From contig CM067445.1 in the NCBI GenBank assembly GCA_034508935.3, positions 45,053,837-45,117,836 on the forward strand: a DNA stretch of 64,000 nt, given 5' to 3'. The stretch comes from Berghia stephanieae. Taxonomy: Eukaryota; Mollusca; Gastropoda; Nudibranchia; Aeolidiidae. The notes under the pieces were generated by a model that was given only the letters and a program-made list of their open reading frames with translations, had not been told where the DNA came from and searched no databases. The translations under genes and the position numbers were made by a program. Positions within the stretch are counted from its first letter, which is position 1; the number at the start of each line of letters is the position of its first letter. Of this stretch, positions 1 through 11,561 are shown one piece after another.

Positions 1-555
1 GATCGGATTATAAACGTTAAGTTTTACACATAGTTTTATGTGTTGGTTCTATAGATAGTTCGAAGATGACGTCACTCAGGCCTTTGTTATTGTTTTTGCC
101 ATCCGCGTTTGTGAGTTGTTCTCACTAAACTGTATTAACCAGACTATAAAAGTCATGGTTACACAGAGTTTGTGTGTTGGTCCGTTATACTTCCGGATGG
201 CAATGTTGTGAACTCCTTGGCCAAGAGCATTCTATCTATTGATCAAGTAGTAGAACAGTGTGACTATTTTATGTAGACACATACTACCGATAGTCCAGCC
301 TGTGTAGTTCGCTGTGTTTACCAATCACTGCCATTGTTTACATTATGACGACTGTCCAAGAGGCGTGATTATCTAAGTGTATATTGCATCGGGACATCAG
401 TCCTTAAGACACCATGCTTTTTTTGTTTTTTAACGTCTGTGCAAGGAGGACTTTAGAAATGAGACGCCTTGGATTTTCAGCACCCGCTAGTGGGGGTCAT
501 TGGTTGGATAAGGATTTCAAGCAAAACTACTATTACAAATTCCTTGAATGCGCAA
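1..555. other. Non-coding flank, no gene recognised
   Basis: No convincing coding exon is visible. A CRE-like TGACGTCA occurs near 67, and the first ~250 bases resemble 57880-58030 weakly (same CRE-like start, then TGTGTTGG and a GATCAAGT-type stretch), which suggests an old dispersed repeat. The open frame over 414-803 has no recognisable domain and crosses into the inverted repeat of the next element. Confidence 0.4.
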
Positions 556-1519
556 TAATTGGATTCAGTAGTCTGATGTCACGCCGCCAGGCAACGGCGG
601 CCATTTTGGTTCTAAACAAAGAAAATCATTACTTTTTGTTTTTCATGCTGGCTAGAACTTTTCATTCCCTTTTCATATGCCTTTTGATCAGAATGTGTAA
701 AAGTCAAAACATGATCATATTTATGTGTTTTTTTTTCCTCTGGAAGCGTTTTTATGCTAGCCGGAGAAATATTTCATACGGGCGTGCGCCATTGTTCCGA
801 TAGTTTAGAGCCAGTGTTACTAAGTTACCATGCGTCATTAGGAAGGAAGTGACGTTACGACTATTGAATCCTATTGATTCTGTTCTTATAATTTCGGTAC
901 TTTATAATAAATTGGTTAATTGGCGACCATAAGTTTTAAATAATATTTCTTATGTCTTGAATGATATGAAAATATACAAAATGGAGTGAACTAGGTATCA
1001 AAAATTTTACAGGTAAGTATTTTTCTGTGCGCCCTCTTACAAACGGAGTGATTGGGTTTGTTATCTTTTTTTAAATCGAAAGTACGAATCTGTTTTCAAT
1101 ACCTTTTAATAACTATGGCTGATTTGTCGATCCAGAATCTTTAAACAGTGGTAAGCACCAATAATAATTGCGTAATAATTATTTATGAAATGTTTAGAAT
1201 TAGCATCTGGGTGTAATTCCTGCAGACGATAGTTGGACTCATTGTCCTGCTTGGCCTAGTGCCTAGATATGGTGATCAGACTCTGACATCCTGATTCGGA
1301 TTACTGTTTCTTATTTTATTATGGCCTGTGGCTTTATATTTATATCTTTTTTTCTATATTATGGTTAACTGATAAATATTGACTTTATTGTATTAGTGTA
1401 TAAGTCTAGAGGGTCCCTTTGCTCGCCACGTCAACTTATAACTTGAACAGTCCTTCCTACTACTACAGTACAGTTGCTAGTAACTAGTGAGTCTAATATT
1501 ACCATTGTTAACATATATG

Positions 1520-1875
1520 ATGGACCTTGTACTCTGAATATATAGTTATGCCCATTACAAGGATCTGGTGTTGCTGATATGACTGTCAATTGTATGGGAC
1601 TAGTACTCTGAATATATAGTTTTACCTCATTGATCTGAGATGTTAATGTTACAGTTACACTACACTCACTCTATTATCTCTGTGACTATGGAAGGGAAGT
1701 ATGGATCTGATGATACTCCGTTGACTGAAAGGAATGAACTAGTAGTCTGAATATATAGTTTTATCTCATTGATCTGAGATGTAACTCTATTAATTAACTT
1801 TTTGACTATGGAAGGGAACTATGAATCTGATTCTGATGCTACTCATTGACTGTAAGGAATGAACTATAGTAGTCA
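1520..1875. repeat. ~125-bp tandem repeat inside the THAP element
   Basis: Units share CTCTGAATATATAGTT, then a CTCATTGATCTGA segment, a TTTGACTATGGAAGGGAA segment and a GACTGNANGGAATGAAC segment. Units start near 1530, 1600 and 1740. A further unit lies apart at 3080-3215, so the array has probably been split by the intervening ~1.2 kb. Confidence 0.7.
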
Positions 1876-3288
1876 GATTTTTTATGAATGGCGCATGTTT
1901 TTCTCAGATGTCCCTCTATCAAAAGTTGGAAAACTTTGTGTCAACCTCCGAATCTTTTTCTCATAGCTAAATAAAGATTTGGCTTGAATTATGATGCCAT
2001 ATCACAAAAAAGATATCTTCTTGACGACCTAAAAAAGGCTACTTTAAAAATATCTTGTGACACGGTAGTTCCGGCTAGTGGTTATGAGTTCACATCATGC
2101 TATTTTCTGAATAAAAGCAACACACATTAACTGTTATAAAGTAACAACTTACGTAGTTTGCATCCAATTTTGACTTTATAATTTATTGCTTTTTATTTAC
2201 ATCACGTCGGAATTACCGAAGACTGATATGAATCTCTAGCTTTAACTCATTTGAAATAGTGATTAAATACTCTAAATTGTCAAATTAACAATGAATGTTT
2301 ATATTTAACTTTGAAAGATTGTATCTATTCATGAACGTTTCACACAGCATTTAATGTTTTCTTTTAAACCTATAAGCTCTTAAACAATACGATATGATAC
2401 GGTTCCTCTCTCTCTCGTAAAGCTGCGAAAAGAAGTCTACTTGTATCTATCGATAAGCCATTAAAGAGGACAGCTATGGAATTAGAATGTCACAATCAAC
2501 CCCTAGTTTCACATGTTATTGTTGTTACGTTGTTGTTTTTATTTAGTTGAACACATGCATATATTTGTGGAAACACATTATCATAAATTGATGAATTTCT
2601 ACTTTTGACTGGTCTATATTTAATTTATGTAATCATCTTTGGCATAAATAATAAGCTATTTCTCAAAAATTTGAAATCAAAATAATGTTGGAAGCGCGTA
2701 ATGTTCACTTTCATTTGTATTCATCAATAACGTATATTTATTGTTATAAAATGTAGACGTGTCTGACGTTCCTTCATAGTTGGAATCTGTACGAACATCA
2801 TATAAGTTTTAATTAACTGAATATTTCATTTTAACAAATTCTTTCAAAATGGATAAGGGGAAAATCTATAAATCATCTTTGAGTTCCGATCCTTACCAGT
2901 TATCGATTTTAATATAGCTGTAATAAGCGAAATACTTTCCTATGGTTTTAAAATTCGTGAAAAAAAGATTTTTATTAAGACAAAATGATCCAGAGGTTCA
3001 TACAAATTTTTGCAGCTGTATATTGTGAACAGCTGAGAAAAGAAGAAAAAGACGCGCCCCTTGTTAAAAATCCGACCATTGTACTCTGAATATATAGTTC
3101 TGTCTCATTGATCTGATATGTTACTTTATTAATTAACTCTTTGACTATGGAATGGAATGGAACTATGAATCGGATGCTACTCCATTGACTGTATTGAATG
3201 AACCAGTACTGTGAATGTTTTGCCTCACATGAACTTTTGCCTCTTGTGGGTGTGATGTTCATGGACGTGATTTGTTAGCAAATTCAAG

Positions 3289-3510
3289 ATGGGGAAAATT
3301 GTGGTGTTGCGAATTGCAATGGTAACTACAATTAAGCCAACAGATGTTGTGTGTTCAGATTGCCTAAAGTGGAACCAGAACGGTATCGAACCACATCCGA
3401 CAGAATTTGTTATTTGTGAAAGACATTGGTCTGCAGGTGTTCGAATCAAAATTCTACCTGGCAGACCGATCGTCCCTTATAGGGATGAAATAGTGTTCAA
3501 AAATGTTTAA
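3289..3510 (+). pseudogene. THAP-type zinc finger remnant of a transposase
   Basis: The pieces of a C2CH THAP finger appear in order but in different frames. C-G-V-A-N-C-N-G-N-Y starts at 3300, V-F-R-L-P-K-V-E-P lies around 3351-3377, and V-I-C-E-R-H-W lies near 3411-3431, followed by L-P-G-R-P. THAP fingers bind DNA at the N-terminus of P-type transposases and some host regulators. At least two frame changes separate the Cys pair from the Cys/His pair, so no functional protein is made. Its position inside the long inverted repeats points to the transposon as its source. Confidence 0.6.
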
Positions 3511-4345
3511 AAATTAATAGATTCGAGATATCTTAGTTACAACTACGATATATGTAGTGCATCCTTAGTAGATATTTAGGTATTCATATTTTCTTTGGAA
3601 CATCCTCCACAGATTACCTCCCTTTGTTGATATTGTACATCTCCTTTCCCCTTCATCTAATTGTTCATCCTCATCCTCATCATCACTTTACATGTACATT
3701 CATTAATCAAGCTTCTAAAGAAGTCATCCTGAATCAATCACTTTAAGGTCAGTTTTTTAAATATCTAACTACTCATCCTTTCCGTTTCTTGACTACTCCT
3801 ATTCATTGCTGATAATAATAATCTTTAAATATTTTTTTTGACCCAGAATTCACAATCACTTTCTAAAAAGGTAGATCTTGCCATATAATGCCCCTGTTGT
3901 TAATTTGGTTTGAATTTTCTATATGTTTTAGTTGCCCCCCACTAGCGTTGCCTGGAGATTCCATATGAATGTCCTTTGAATATAGCTGTCCTTGCGTCTG
4001 TGTTAAAATTGTGAGCGATACTCGGGATCCTTGAGCTAATAGGAATCAACAGTCGTGACGTCACTTCCCTCATAATGACGCATAGTAACTTTGTAACTGG
4101 TTCTAAACTATCAGAACAATGGCGTGACACCCTTATGAAATACTTCTCCGACGAGCATAAAAGTGTATCCAGTGGAGAAAAACATTATAAATCTGATCGT
4201 GTTTTGACTTTTATATATTCTGATCACATGGCATATGAAAAGGTCTAGCCATCATGAAGAATAAAAAGTCCGGTTTTCTTTTTTGTTTTAGAACCAAGCT
4301 GCTCGTTGCTGGGCGGACGTGACATCAGACTGCTGAATCCAATTG

Positions 4346-4795
4346 CTTCGGCTTACAGGCAATTACCTAAGATGGCTATGATCAATACCTACTTTTAAAA
4401 TACTTTTTGTAATCAAACATCAGGTCTCGTAGAGCGTCACTGAAGTACCCGCGGATAAGACGAAAGGGAATTAATACAGTAAGAATAGACAATTTCGGAA
4501 CTCATCAATGAGTTACCGTTCCTGATTGTCTCGTCACTTATGCCATGCTTGTTCCATAATAAATGATATTGATGACTAAATGTAAATGCCAATTTTATCT
4601 TTCTGTATCTCATCTTTGAACAACATGGGAAATTTCTGATGACATCAGACATCCTGTTTGGTAGGTTATCTACATTCCTTTGTGGAATCCTACGCGACGG
4701 GATTTAATAATGCCGTAATTGTATTTTTAAATACCTCTTTTTCATGTGTTTACCATTCTCAATGCGCTTAATGTATATAACACAACAATTTGTGT
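4346..4795. other. Unannotated spacer
   Basis: Nothing recognisable beyond AT-rich single-copy sequence; no domain in any frame. Confidence 0.4.
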
Positions 4796-5300
4796 TTTTT
4801 TCTGGACTACCATATTATTTCTGAAGAAGATGGTGGCTATGGCGATGGCCGATCAGACCAGGAACTGCTTGATTTAGGCGTCTTAAAAAGATTAGTACAA
4901 CTATATGCCACAAAAGTCTGTGTTGTTCTCTGGACTACCAGATTTCTAAAAAGATGGTGACGGTGACCGATCAGACCAGGAACTGTTTGCTTTAGGCGTC
5001 TTTGACGGTTTGCACACGTACCACGGACAGTATTACCTTCAGACCTGTAACCTAGTCAAATGTGGAAATAATCAAGACAGATTATCTTGTGGTCACTACA
5101 CTCTTAACTGGAACACAAAGTTCAGCTTTCTCTCACTGACAGGAACATTCCAGACAAAATTCGTCTATCCTCATGTCATCATGGCCAAAGACAGACAGTT
5201 ACGTGTCGGTGAGGAGTCATCCTGGAGTTTCAAAGACAAGATTCTGACGCCACAAGGTGGTTTGGACGATCCTCTACTGGCGGCCACCCTCCTCGGTTGA
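4796..5300 (+). pseudogene. Exon-like fragment with duplicated start
   Basis: A ~90-bp segment occurs twice, at about 4796-4895 and 4920-5003. In one frame both copies read D-G-(x)-G-D-(G)-R-S-D-Q-E-L, then LGV. The second copy runs on as an open frame to the stop at 5298-5300, giving G-V-F-D-G-L-H-T-Y-H-G-Q-Y-Y and a segment with four Cys within about 20 residues (T-C-N-L-V-K-C ... S-C-G-H). No family is recognised, and no signal peptide or start codon is convincing. It may be an internal exon of a lost gene, or part of an element. The composition is more protein-like than the surrounding frames, which is the only reason to list it. Confidence 0.35.
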
Positions 5301-6230
5301 TACTACGGCCTTGATTCGAATTAGAGACTTTTCAAAGTTAAAAAGAGCCACTATCATTGCTGTTACCATTACAATAACAAGAAATGAAGGGAGTAGAAAA
5401 GTGCCAGACGACAATATAGAATAAAGACTTGGTGGCACCACGGTGGCTGGTGTCGATTGTAGAGCGTGCTTCTCACGGCCAGACGGAGTTGTAACAGTAG
5501 GGTCGTGGTTTCGAGTACATTTTTTATTCTCTATCGGCTTCCGGCACTATTCTACTCGCTTCATTTCTTGTCATTGTCAACATAAGTGCCTGCTCCATTC
5601 ACTTCTCTGTTGCCGTAACATGGGGTAATTACGCCTAAAAGGGGTTAATGGCCACAACGTTAGTTCCAACAAAATGTTATACTAAGTACATTTCTGTTTT
5701 AAAAATTGCAAGACGCTAAATTAGATTTACAAACCGACTTTAATTGTAGCCTTTTGCAATGAGTGACCATTTTTACCTTGAAGAGCCATGGTTACCCCAT
5801 GACAGTACGCTTAGTAAAAAAAGGGACGCCCAACAGACGAGTGGCACTGTCTAGAATAGAGAGATGGTTTTATCTATCTTTTAAATAAAACTCATAATCG
5901 TCAAAGTAATGATAGCAGCTCAAAATTAAAATGACCTAATTATGAAACCCTCATACAAATCAATATTCTGTCGTACTCTGGAAAACCCCATATTTTAAAA
6001 TTTGTCCAGAAAACTCGTCCTTCAAATATCGATCGATTTAAATGACCCTCATCTTGGAAAAAAAACTCTCAATCCTGGGACTTCGCTAAGTATTGCTGGG
6101 TGACCTTTGTACTGGGATTTTCCAATTTATAGAATATTATCTCATTGAAATAAAATAATACTAGACAATTTTCATTTGTATTAAAATATTTATTATTCTT
6201 TGAAATCAATGATCTACATTAAATCCGTTG
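5301..6230. repeat. Dispersed-repeat remnants, no gene
   Basis: 5440-5560 has a tRNA-like look (a GGTTTCGAGTAC B-box-like motif near 5510) and may be an old SINE head. 6003-6058 carries the AAACTCGTCCTTCAAATAT / GATTTAAATGACC motif that recurs at 18625-18700, reversed at 19685-19750, and as a foldback at 61206-61309. No coding sequence was seen. Confidence 0.45.
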
Positions 6231-6234
6231 CTAC

Positions 6235-6860
6235 GACAATACATTTTTGTTACACAACCATAGTAATAAAGCAATTAATTAGATCATGAACCCAAATACC
6301 ATCGTGTAAAGTGTACATAATTTTTACAAGTCCGACATCAGAACGCATTATAAGGCTTGATTTAACATTGTTGTAGAGGACAACATTGTGCGTTGATTTT
6401 AGAATAATTGAATTACAACAAAGAGCCCAACATAATTTGGGTTATCATGCCATTTGATGATTAGATTTTGGCTTGAGGGTATTTCCAATATTATATCCAC
6501 ATCAATTTTGTTATCAATACCCCCTGATAAACACACTTTGTTCTCAGAGCATCCCCATTACAACAATGAACCCAAAACAATATGGGTTCTCAGACTACTC
6601 AATAAGCAGATCTTGGTTTCAGAGTATTTCCAACCTAATAATGAGCTCACATTATTTTGGGTATCTGCGCACCGCAGAGGATCGTGATTCGTGGAGACAG
6701 CTGACCGGCAACGTGCTCAAGAGCACAAGCCACAATGGATGATGATGATCCCCTAAAAACCACACGTTCATTTCAGAGTAATTCCATTACGACAACAATA
6801 AACCCAGAACAATTTGGGTTATCAGATTGCCTAATACGTACACGTGGACTTCACACAATG
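6235..6860. repeat. Palindromic tandem repeat interrupted by a LINE tail
   Basis: Degenerate units of ~70-100 bp share TTTCAGAGTATTTCCATTAC, then AACCCAAAACAATATGGGTT, then TCAGANTNNNTAATA. The middle motif is an imperfect palindrome. Units lie near 6280, 6420, 6550, 6610 and 6770. A weak relative is at 12555-12640. Confidence 0.65.
6664..6752 (+). mobile_element. 3' end of an RTE-like LINE
   Basis: This ~88-bp piece matches the 3' end of the LINE at 20460-22477 closely. Both start GCGCACCGCA(G/C)AGGATCGTG, encode R-T-A-(E/Q)-D-R-D-S-W-R-(Q/K)-L-T and end in a stop followed by GATGATGATGA. It is a dead-on-arrival 5'-truncated insertion within the palindromic tandem repeat. Confidence 0.8.
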
Positions 6861-7080
6861 AAGAAGACCAATTTTTTCTTTCTTGATTCGGTCATTGAAC
6901 TAATACAGGTTTTTATTGACATTACACCTTTTTTTCTCATGGTCACTTGAACAGTTTATACTTAATATCGGTATAGATTGATACATATGTCCTCCAATTT
7001 TTAAAAATTTTCCGCGACTGTTCAACAAGTATAGGATCATTTTATAATCTCAAAATTTTTAGTTAAAATGTAATGATAAT

Positions 7081-7081
7081 C

Positions 7082-7157
<76 letters not shown>

Positions 7158-7290
7158 TGATGATGATGATGATGATGATGAGAGTAATAAATCTATCGCA
7201 CCTTAGCATCCATTTTTAAATCATTCTGCTGTGATTTACAATAAGATTATTTATGTGCACACATACACACATATGCACACACGCACACAG

Positions 7291-7322
<32 letters not shown>

Positions 7323-7325
7323 ACG
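7081..7325. repeat. AAT/GAT and CA microsatellites
   Basis: An (AAT)n array with a (GAT)n end lies at 7081-7180, and a CA-rich array at 7256-7325. The rest of 6860-7460 shows no gene. Confidence 0.95.
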
Positions 7326-7464
7326 CACATCCCCGCCGATACATAATTCAATTCATTTGCATTCACACAATCCTGTATCGATCCTTACTCTCACTTAATA
7401 TCAATTAGGTAATCATTATAACATAATTTAACACACTATGGCACAAACTACAAACAATACCTAA

Positions 7465-7470
7465 TTTATT
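7465..7470 (-). terminator. Poly(A) signal of the VWA gene
   Basis: The minus strand reads AATAAA here, 24 bases past the stop codon of the VWA protein. No other canonical signal lies nearer. Confidence 0.5.
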
Positions 7471-7493
7471 ATTTGTTAAAAAACTAATTGCTA

Positions 7494-9593
7494 TTAATTT
7501 GACTGGGGATAAATCATTACCGCGCCATTCTGTAAATGAAACGCATCGTTCATGGGCTCCCCGCCAAAAATGCCAGGACTGTTGGAGCACATCCGATGGA
7601 GCAGCTCCAATTCAGTGATTTCCAGATCGGCGTATGTGTCTACTCTCATGACATTCTTCTTCATGGGATAAGTTACAATAGACTCCAGGAGTCTTTCATC
7701 CATTTTGCCGATAGCCAGAATCATCACCTGGACGTTTTGGAATTTGAGTCTCCTAACTTCCTTTCGTAAAGCCTCTACGTCTTTTACATGAGAGTCTAGA
7801 ACTAAAACGGCGACTTTCTTTTCTGTGATGTGATCTCCTCCGGTTTTGAAAACGTCCAGTCTTACTTTCTGGACGATATCTGCTAGTGTGACGTAGTACA
7901 TGGAACTTCTTTCGACGAGAGCCAGTTGGAAGTCGTTTACGCCTAGCATGGAAATCTCCCCTCCGACGCATGGCTGGGTCATGACTCCGATTTTGGCTTC
8001 CGGGGCGTAGATAGTAGCTTGAGTAGCAAAATCGGAAATGACGTGATCAAGAACTCTCTTTGAATTCTGAACGGAGTTCATGTATTCGTAGATAAACATA
8101 ACATTCAACGGTTTGGCAGAGCAGTCTATTTTTTTCTTCCCAAAATAATCTTCGTTTTCTGGTGATTTTGACACGGCGCTGCATGTCTTCCCAGCCAGGA
8201 GCTCTGTTATGGAGGATAGCTCGTTGAATGATTCAACTGTGAACACATAGTCCTCATCAGGTTCACTTGCGATGTTGGCCAATTCTGCGTCATCGACGTA
8301 TTTTCCGACTCCCACAGAGAACATCACAATGCCTTGTTGTCTAGCTATCTTCGCTGCCTCGGCCGTCTTCTCTGGCCTTTGAGACAAGCCATCAGTAACA
8401 GTAATTATGATTTTGGCTACACCTTTGCGAGCTGCCCCACTGGCCAGTGCACGAGTGGTGATGAAGTTAATGGCGTCTCCTGTATTTGTTCCTCCTGTGA
8501 GGTAAGCTACGTTTTCAGGTTGGAGGGATTTGAGAAGGGATTTCAGATTGTGATGCTGGGCCAAGGTGAAGACATGTTCGTGATCGTCGGAGAAGGTGAC
8601 GAGGCCGACTCGGGTTTGCATTGGGGAAATCTCGAAGGATGAGACGAGTTTTCTGACGAATGGAAGTACTCGGTTGTGGAAGTGATTGATCCAGACAGAG
8701 GAGGAAGCATCTAGGAGGAAGTAAATGTCTGCTGGTTTGTTTTGGCAAGCTTGAAGAGGGCTGGGTTGGTCGTTCAGGGGACGATCGTTGTCGGTGGTGG
8801 TTATATGCTTAGGTGGTTTGGTTTTGGGTGCCTTAGTTGTGATGGTGGTAGTGGGTAGTGTTGTTGTTGTTGTTGTACTTGGAGTAGTTTTGGTGGTTGT
8901 AGTAGGGACTGCAGTGGTGGTAGTGGTAGTAGGCGTAGTTGTGGAAGAGGTAGTAGTAGGAGTAGTGGTAGTAGATGTGGTTGAGGTGGTACTAGTTGTA
9001 GTGGGAGTAGTGGTAGATGTGGTTGTTGTTGGTGTCGTTGTTGTGGTAGTAGTAGTTGGCGTTGTTGTGGTATAGGTGGTGGTAGGAGTAGTTGTAGAAG
9101 TAGTAGTTGGAGTAGTTGTAGTCGTTGTTGGTGTAGTAGTAGTAGTAGTCGTTGTGGTAGTTGAAGTAGTTGTGGTAGATTGCGTAGTCGTGGTAGTAGT
9201 TGTAGGAGCCACAGCCTTCAAAACCTTGCAAGTCTGGTTCACAAATTTCTTCTCTATTTTTCCAATGGCATTGAAGTTCTTGACGTGGAAAACATAATCT
9301 TCATCAGGATCGGATGCCATGTATTTCAACTCTTCTGATCCGGCGTTAGGTCCTACTCCAATGGCAAAGACATCCACACCCTTAGTCTTGAGGAGGTCCA
9401 CAGCGACCCTGGTCCTCTTCGGGTACCGAGACTCGCCGTCGGTGATGATGATGACAAGCTTGGAAACATTACTCCTCATCCCGTTCTCAGCTGTCAACAT
9501 ATGCTCACTGACGAAGTTTAGGGCCTTGTCAGTGGCCGTGCCGCCTCCACGATATCTCATTTTTGTGATGTGGTTTTCAATTGCAGCTTTGTT
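7494..9593 (-). CDS. VWA gene exon 3: rest of VWA1, linker, VWA2, VWA3-like
   Basis: The acceptor is TTTTCAG on the minus strand at 9594-9596, and the exon opens with AAC (N-K-A-A-I-E). This one exon carries 699 of the ~798 residues. The Thr-rich stretch is written almost wholly in ACN codons at ~8780-9215; on the plus strand it reads as valine-rich frames, which are shadows. The region before VWA2 has K-A-P-K-T-K-P-P-K, then a Cys at residue ~382 that opens the second VWA. Confidence 0.92.
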   Translation of the reverse strand, partial: NKAAIENHITKMRYRGGGTATDKALNFVSEHMLTAENGMRSNVSKLVIIITDGESRYPKRTRVAVDLLKTKGVDVFAIGVGPNAGSEELKYMASDPDEDYVFHVKNFNAIGKIEKKFVNQTCKVLKAVAPTTTTTTTQSTTTTSTTTTTTTTTTPTTTTTTPTTTSTTTPTTTYTTTTPTTTTTTTTPTTTTSTTTPTTTSTTSTTSTTTTPTTTSSTTTPTTTTTTAVPTTTTKTTPSTTTTTTLPTTTITTKAPKTKPPKHITTTDNDRPLNDQPSPLQACQNKPADIYFLLDASSSVWINHFHNRVLPFVRKLVSSFEISPMQTRVGLVTFSDDHEHVFTLAQHHNLKSLLKSLQPENVAYLTGGTNTGDAINFITTRALASGAARKGVAKIIITVTDGLSQRPEKTAEAAKIARQQGIVMFSVGVGKYVDDAELANIASEPDEDYVFTVESFNELSSITELLAGKTCSAVSKSPENEDYFGKKKIDCSAKPLNVMFIYEYMNSVQNSKRVLDHVISDFATQATIYAPEAKIGVMTQPCVGGEISMLGVNDFQLALVERSSMYYVTLADIVQKVRLDVFKTGGDHITEKKVAVLVLDSHVKDVEALRKEVRRLKFQNVQVMILAIGKMDERLLESIVTYPMKKNVMRVDTYADLEITELELLHRMCSNSPGIFGGEPMNDAFHLQNGAVMIYPQSN

Positions 9594-11228
9594 CTGAAAA
9601 CGAAGATAAGAAAGGAATTAGAGAATTATAGATGAAGACTTGAGGTGTTTTATTTTAAAACAATATTTCACACATAAAGCGCTTATCTACGCAAGGTAAA
9701 ATCCAATAGCAAAGCCAGTTAAACTGTTCAGATAATATCTTGATAATTTAACGGCATGTATATATTTTATTTTAATAGGCTCTTTAATATAGCGCACTAA
9801 ACGTGCTCAAATCGCTTTACAAGGGGTCCCTGGCCAACAGCAACACTTAACACGAAGGTCGGGACTTGACGCCTGCGAGGCGATATTATATTTTTTATTT
9901 TCTAACAGAGACAACGCTGTTAACGGCCAGGTACTCATTTTACACATGAGTACGGTGAGAGAGTGTGAGTAAAGAGCCTTTTCCAAGGACTGAACTATGC
10001 GCCGAGCGAAGCTTGAACCCAGGACCTTTCGATCCGAATGCGATTGTCATACCACAAGACCACATAGCCGCACAAATTTAATATAGGAGACGACAAAAAG
10101 AAAGCCATCAAAGAGGCCTGAGATTTTAATGCAAGTGTCAAATAATTATTTTCAAAGGCTTGTTATTTCCACAAAAGAAGTGATTTTCCATTTCATGAAA
10201 TCTAAATCGCTAAATAAGCATCTAGTTTATATAAACACATACAATACCCGTCATTTTTTTACAAACATTTACTCGTTCAGAAACTGATTCTACTGGGATA
10301 ATGAGTGTGAAGTAACTTAAGCAATGACCCACCATCGTAGTCAAACTTTTGTCACCCGTCTGAGCACTTATCACGCCAAATATTCTTTATTCTCTACAAA
10401 TACGAGACACAGTACCGTGGACTCATGAACAAAATGAACTACCTAGATGTTCGGCCATGTGGTCGAGTGGTATGACAATCGCCTTCGGATCGGAAGCTCC
10501 TGGAGTCGAGTCCCACTGAGAAGTGCATTGTTGAGTCCTTGGAAAAGGTTCTTTACATATGTTAAGTGTTGCTGTTTGTTCAAGACCCCTTGTAAAGCAC
10601 TTTGAGCACATTAAGCTATATAAATGCTTTTTTTAAAAGGAAAAAAAAAATTTAAAACAGGCAAAAGAAATAAAAGGATTTTGTTTGTTTTGTTTTTACT
10701 TTATTTTATTTATTTATTTATTTTTTTGTTCGTTTTCTTTTTTTCTTTTTTTTTCTTTTTGTTTCCTTTTTTTAGTTTCAAATTGTTACCTTGTAATCTT
10801 TGAGGTAAAACTCTTTATAGACCCCAGTCGAGAACAGAATGAGCCCTATCCTTGATTCAAAAGGTCCCAGACCGACGTTGAAATTGCTTATGATGGCCTT
10901 GATGAAATCTTTGGTATTTTCGTTGAAGTACGGGGGCCAAATGGACGATGACGTGTCCACTACAAATATGACGTCAGCTGTTTGCTTACACGTGATCGAA
11001 GTCAAGTCTTCAGAGGCCTGTGAGGAAATAATAAACAACAAAGATATAAAATATATAATTTTAGCGCTATCGCACCTATAAAACAAACACATTGTTGGGA
11101 AAACGTTATAAGATAAATATCGAAAGTCAATAGTAGAAAAAAAGGCAAATTTAAGATAGAAAATTATATAATTAATAAACAAATAAAATGTACGTAATAT
11201 TATTATTATTATTATTATCATTATTATA

Positions 11229-11270
<42 letters not shown>

Positions 11271-11452
11271 CATCATCATCATATAATTATTATTATTAGT
11301 AGTAGTAGTTGTTGTTGTTGTTGCTGTTGTTGTTGTGGTGTGGTGGTGGTGTGGTGGTGGTGGTGGTGGTGGTGGTGGTGGTAGTAGTAGTAGCAGAAGT
11401 AGTAGTAGTCGTAGTAGTTGTTGTTGTTGTTGTAATAATAATAAAAATAGTA

Positions 11453-11492
<40 letters not shown>

Positions 11493-11493
11493 C

Positions 11494-11561
<68 letters not shown>

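Larger units (their letters stand above)
556..4345 (+). mobile_element. Decayed TIR DNA transposon with THAP remnant
   Basis: The left ~330 bases (about 556-890) reappear as a reverse complement at about 4018-4345, roughly 80% alike by eye. Both ends begin near a TTGGATTCAG motif followed by GTCTGATGTCAC, and both contain a TGACGT element. Between them lie a possible leader with a splice donor (ACAG/GTAAGT near 1013), a ~125-bp tandem repeat, and a broken THAP zinc finger at 3289-3500. P-type and related transposases carry an N-terminal THAP finger, so this looks like the relic of such an element. No DDE catalytic core was recognised, and the outer edges are uncertain by ~10 bases. Confidence 0.7.

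Noticed and set aside
414-803. 129-aa protein
   Set aside because: Overlaps the left inverted repeat of the THAP element, no domain, and the right-hand copy of the repeat does not keep the frame.
8788-9297. Valine-rich open frames on the plus strand
   Set aside because: They are the antisense of the Thr-codon linker of the VWA gene; repeat coding on one strand opens all frames on the other.
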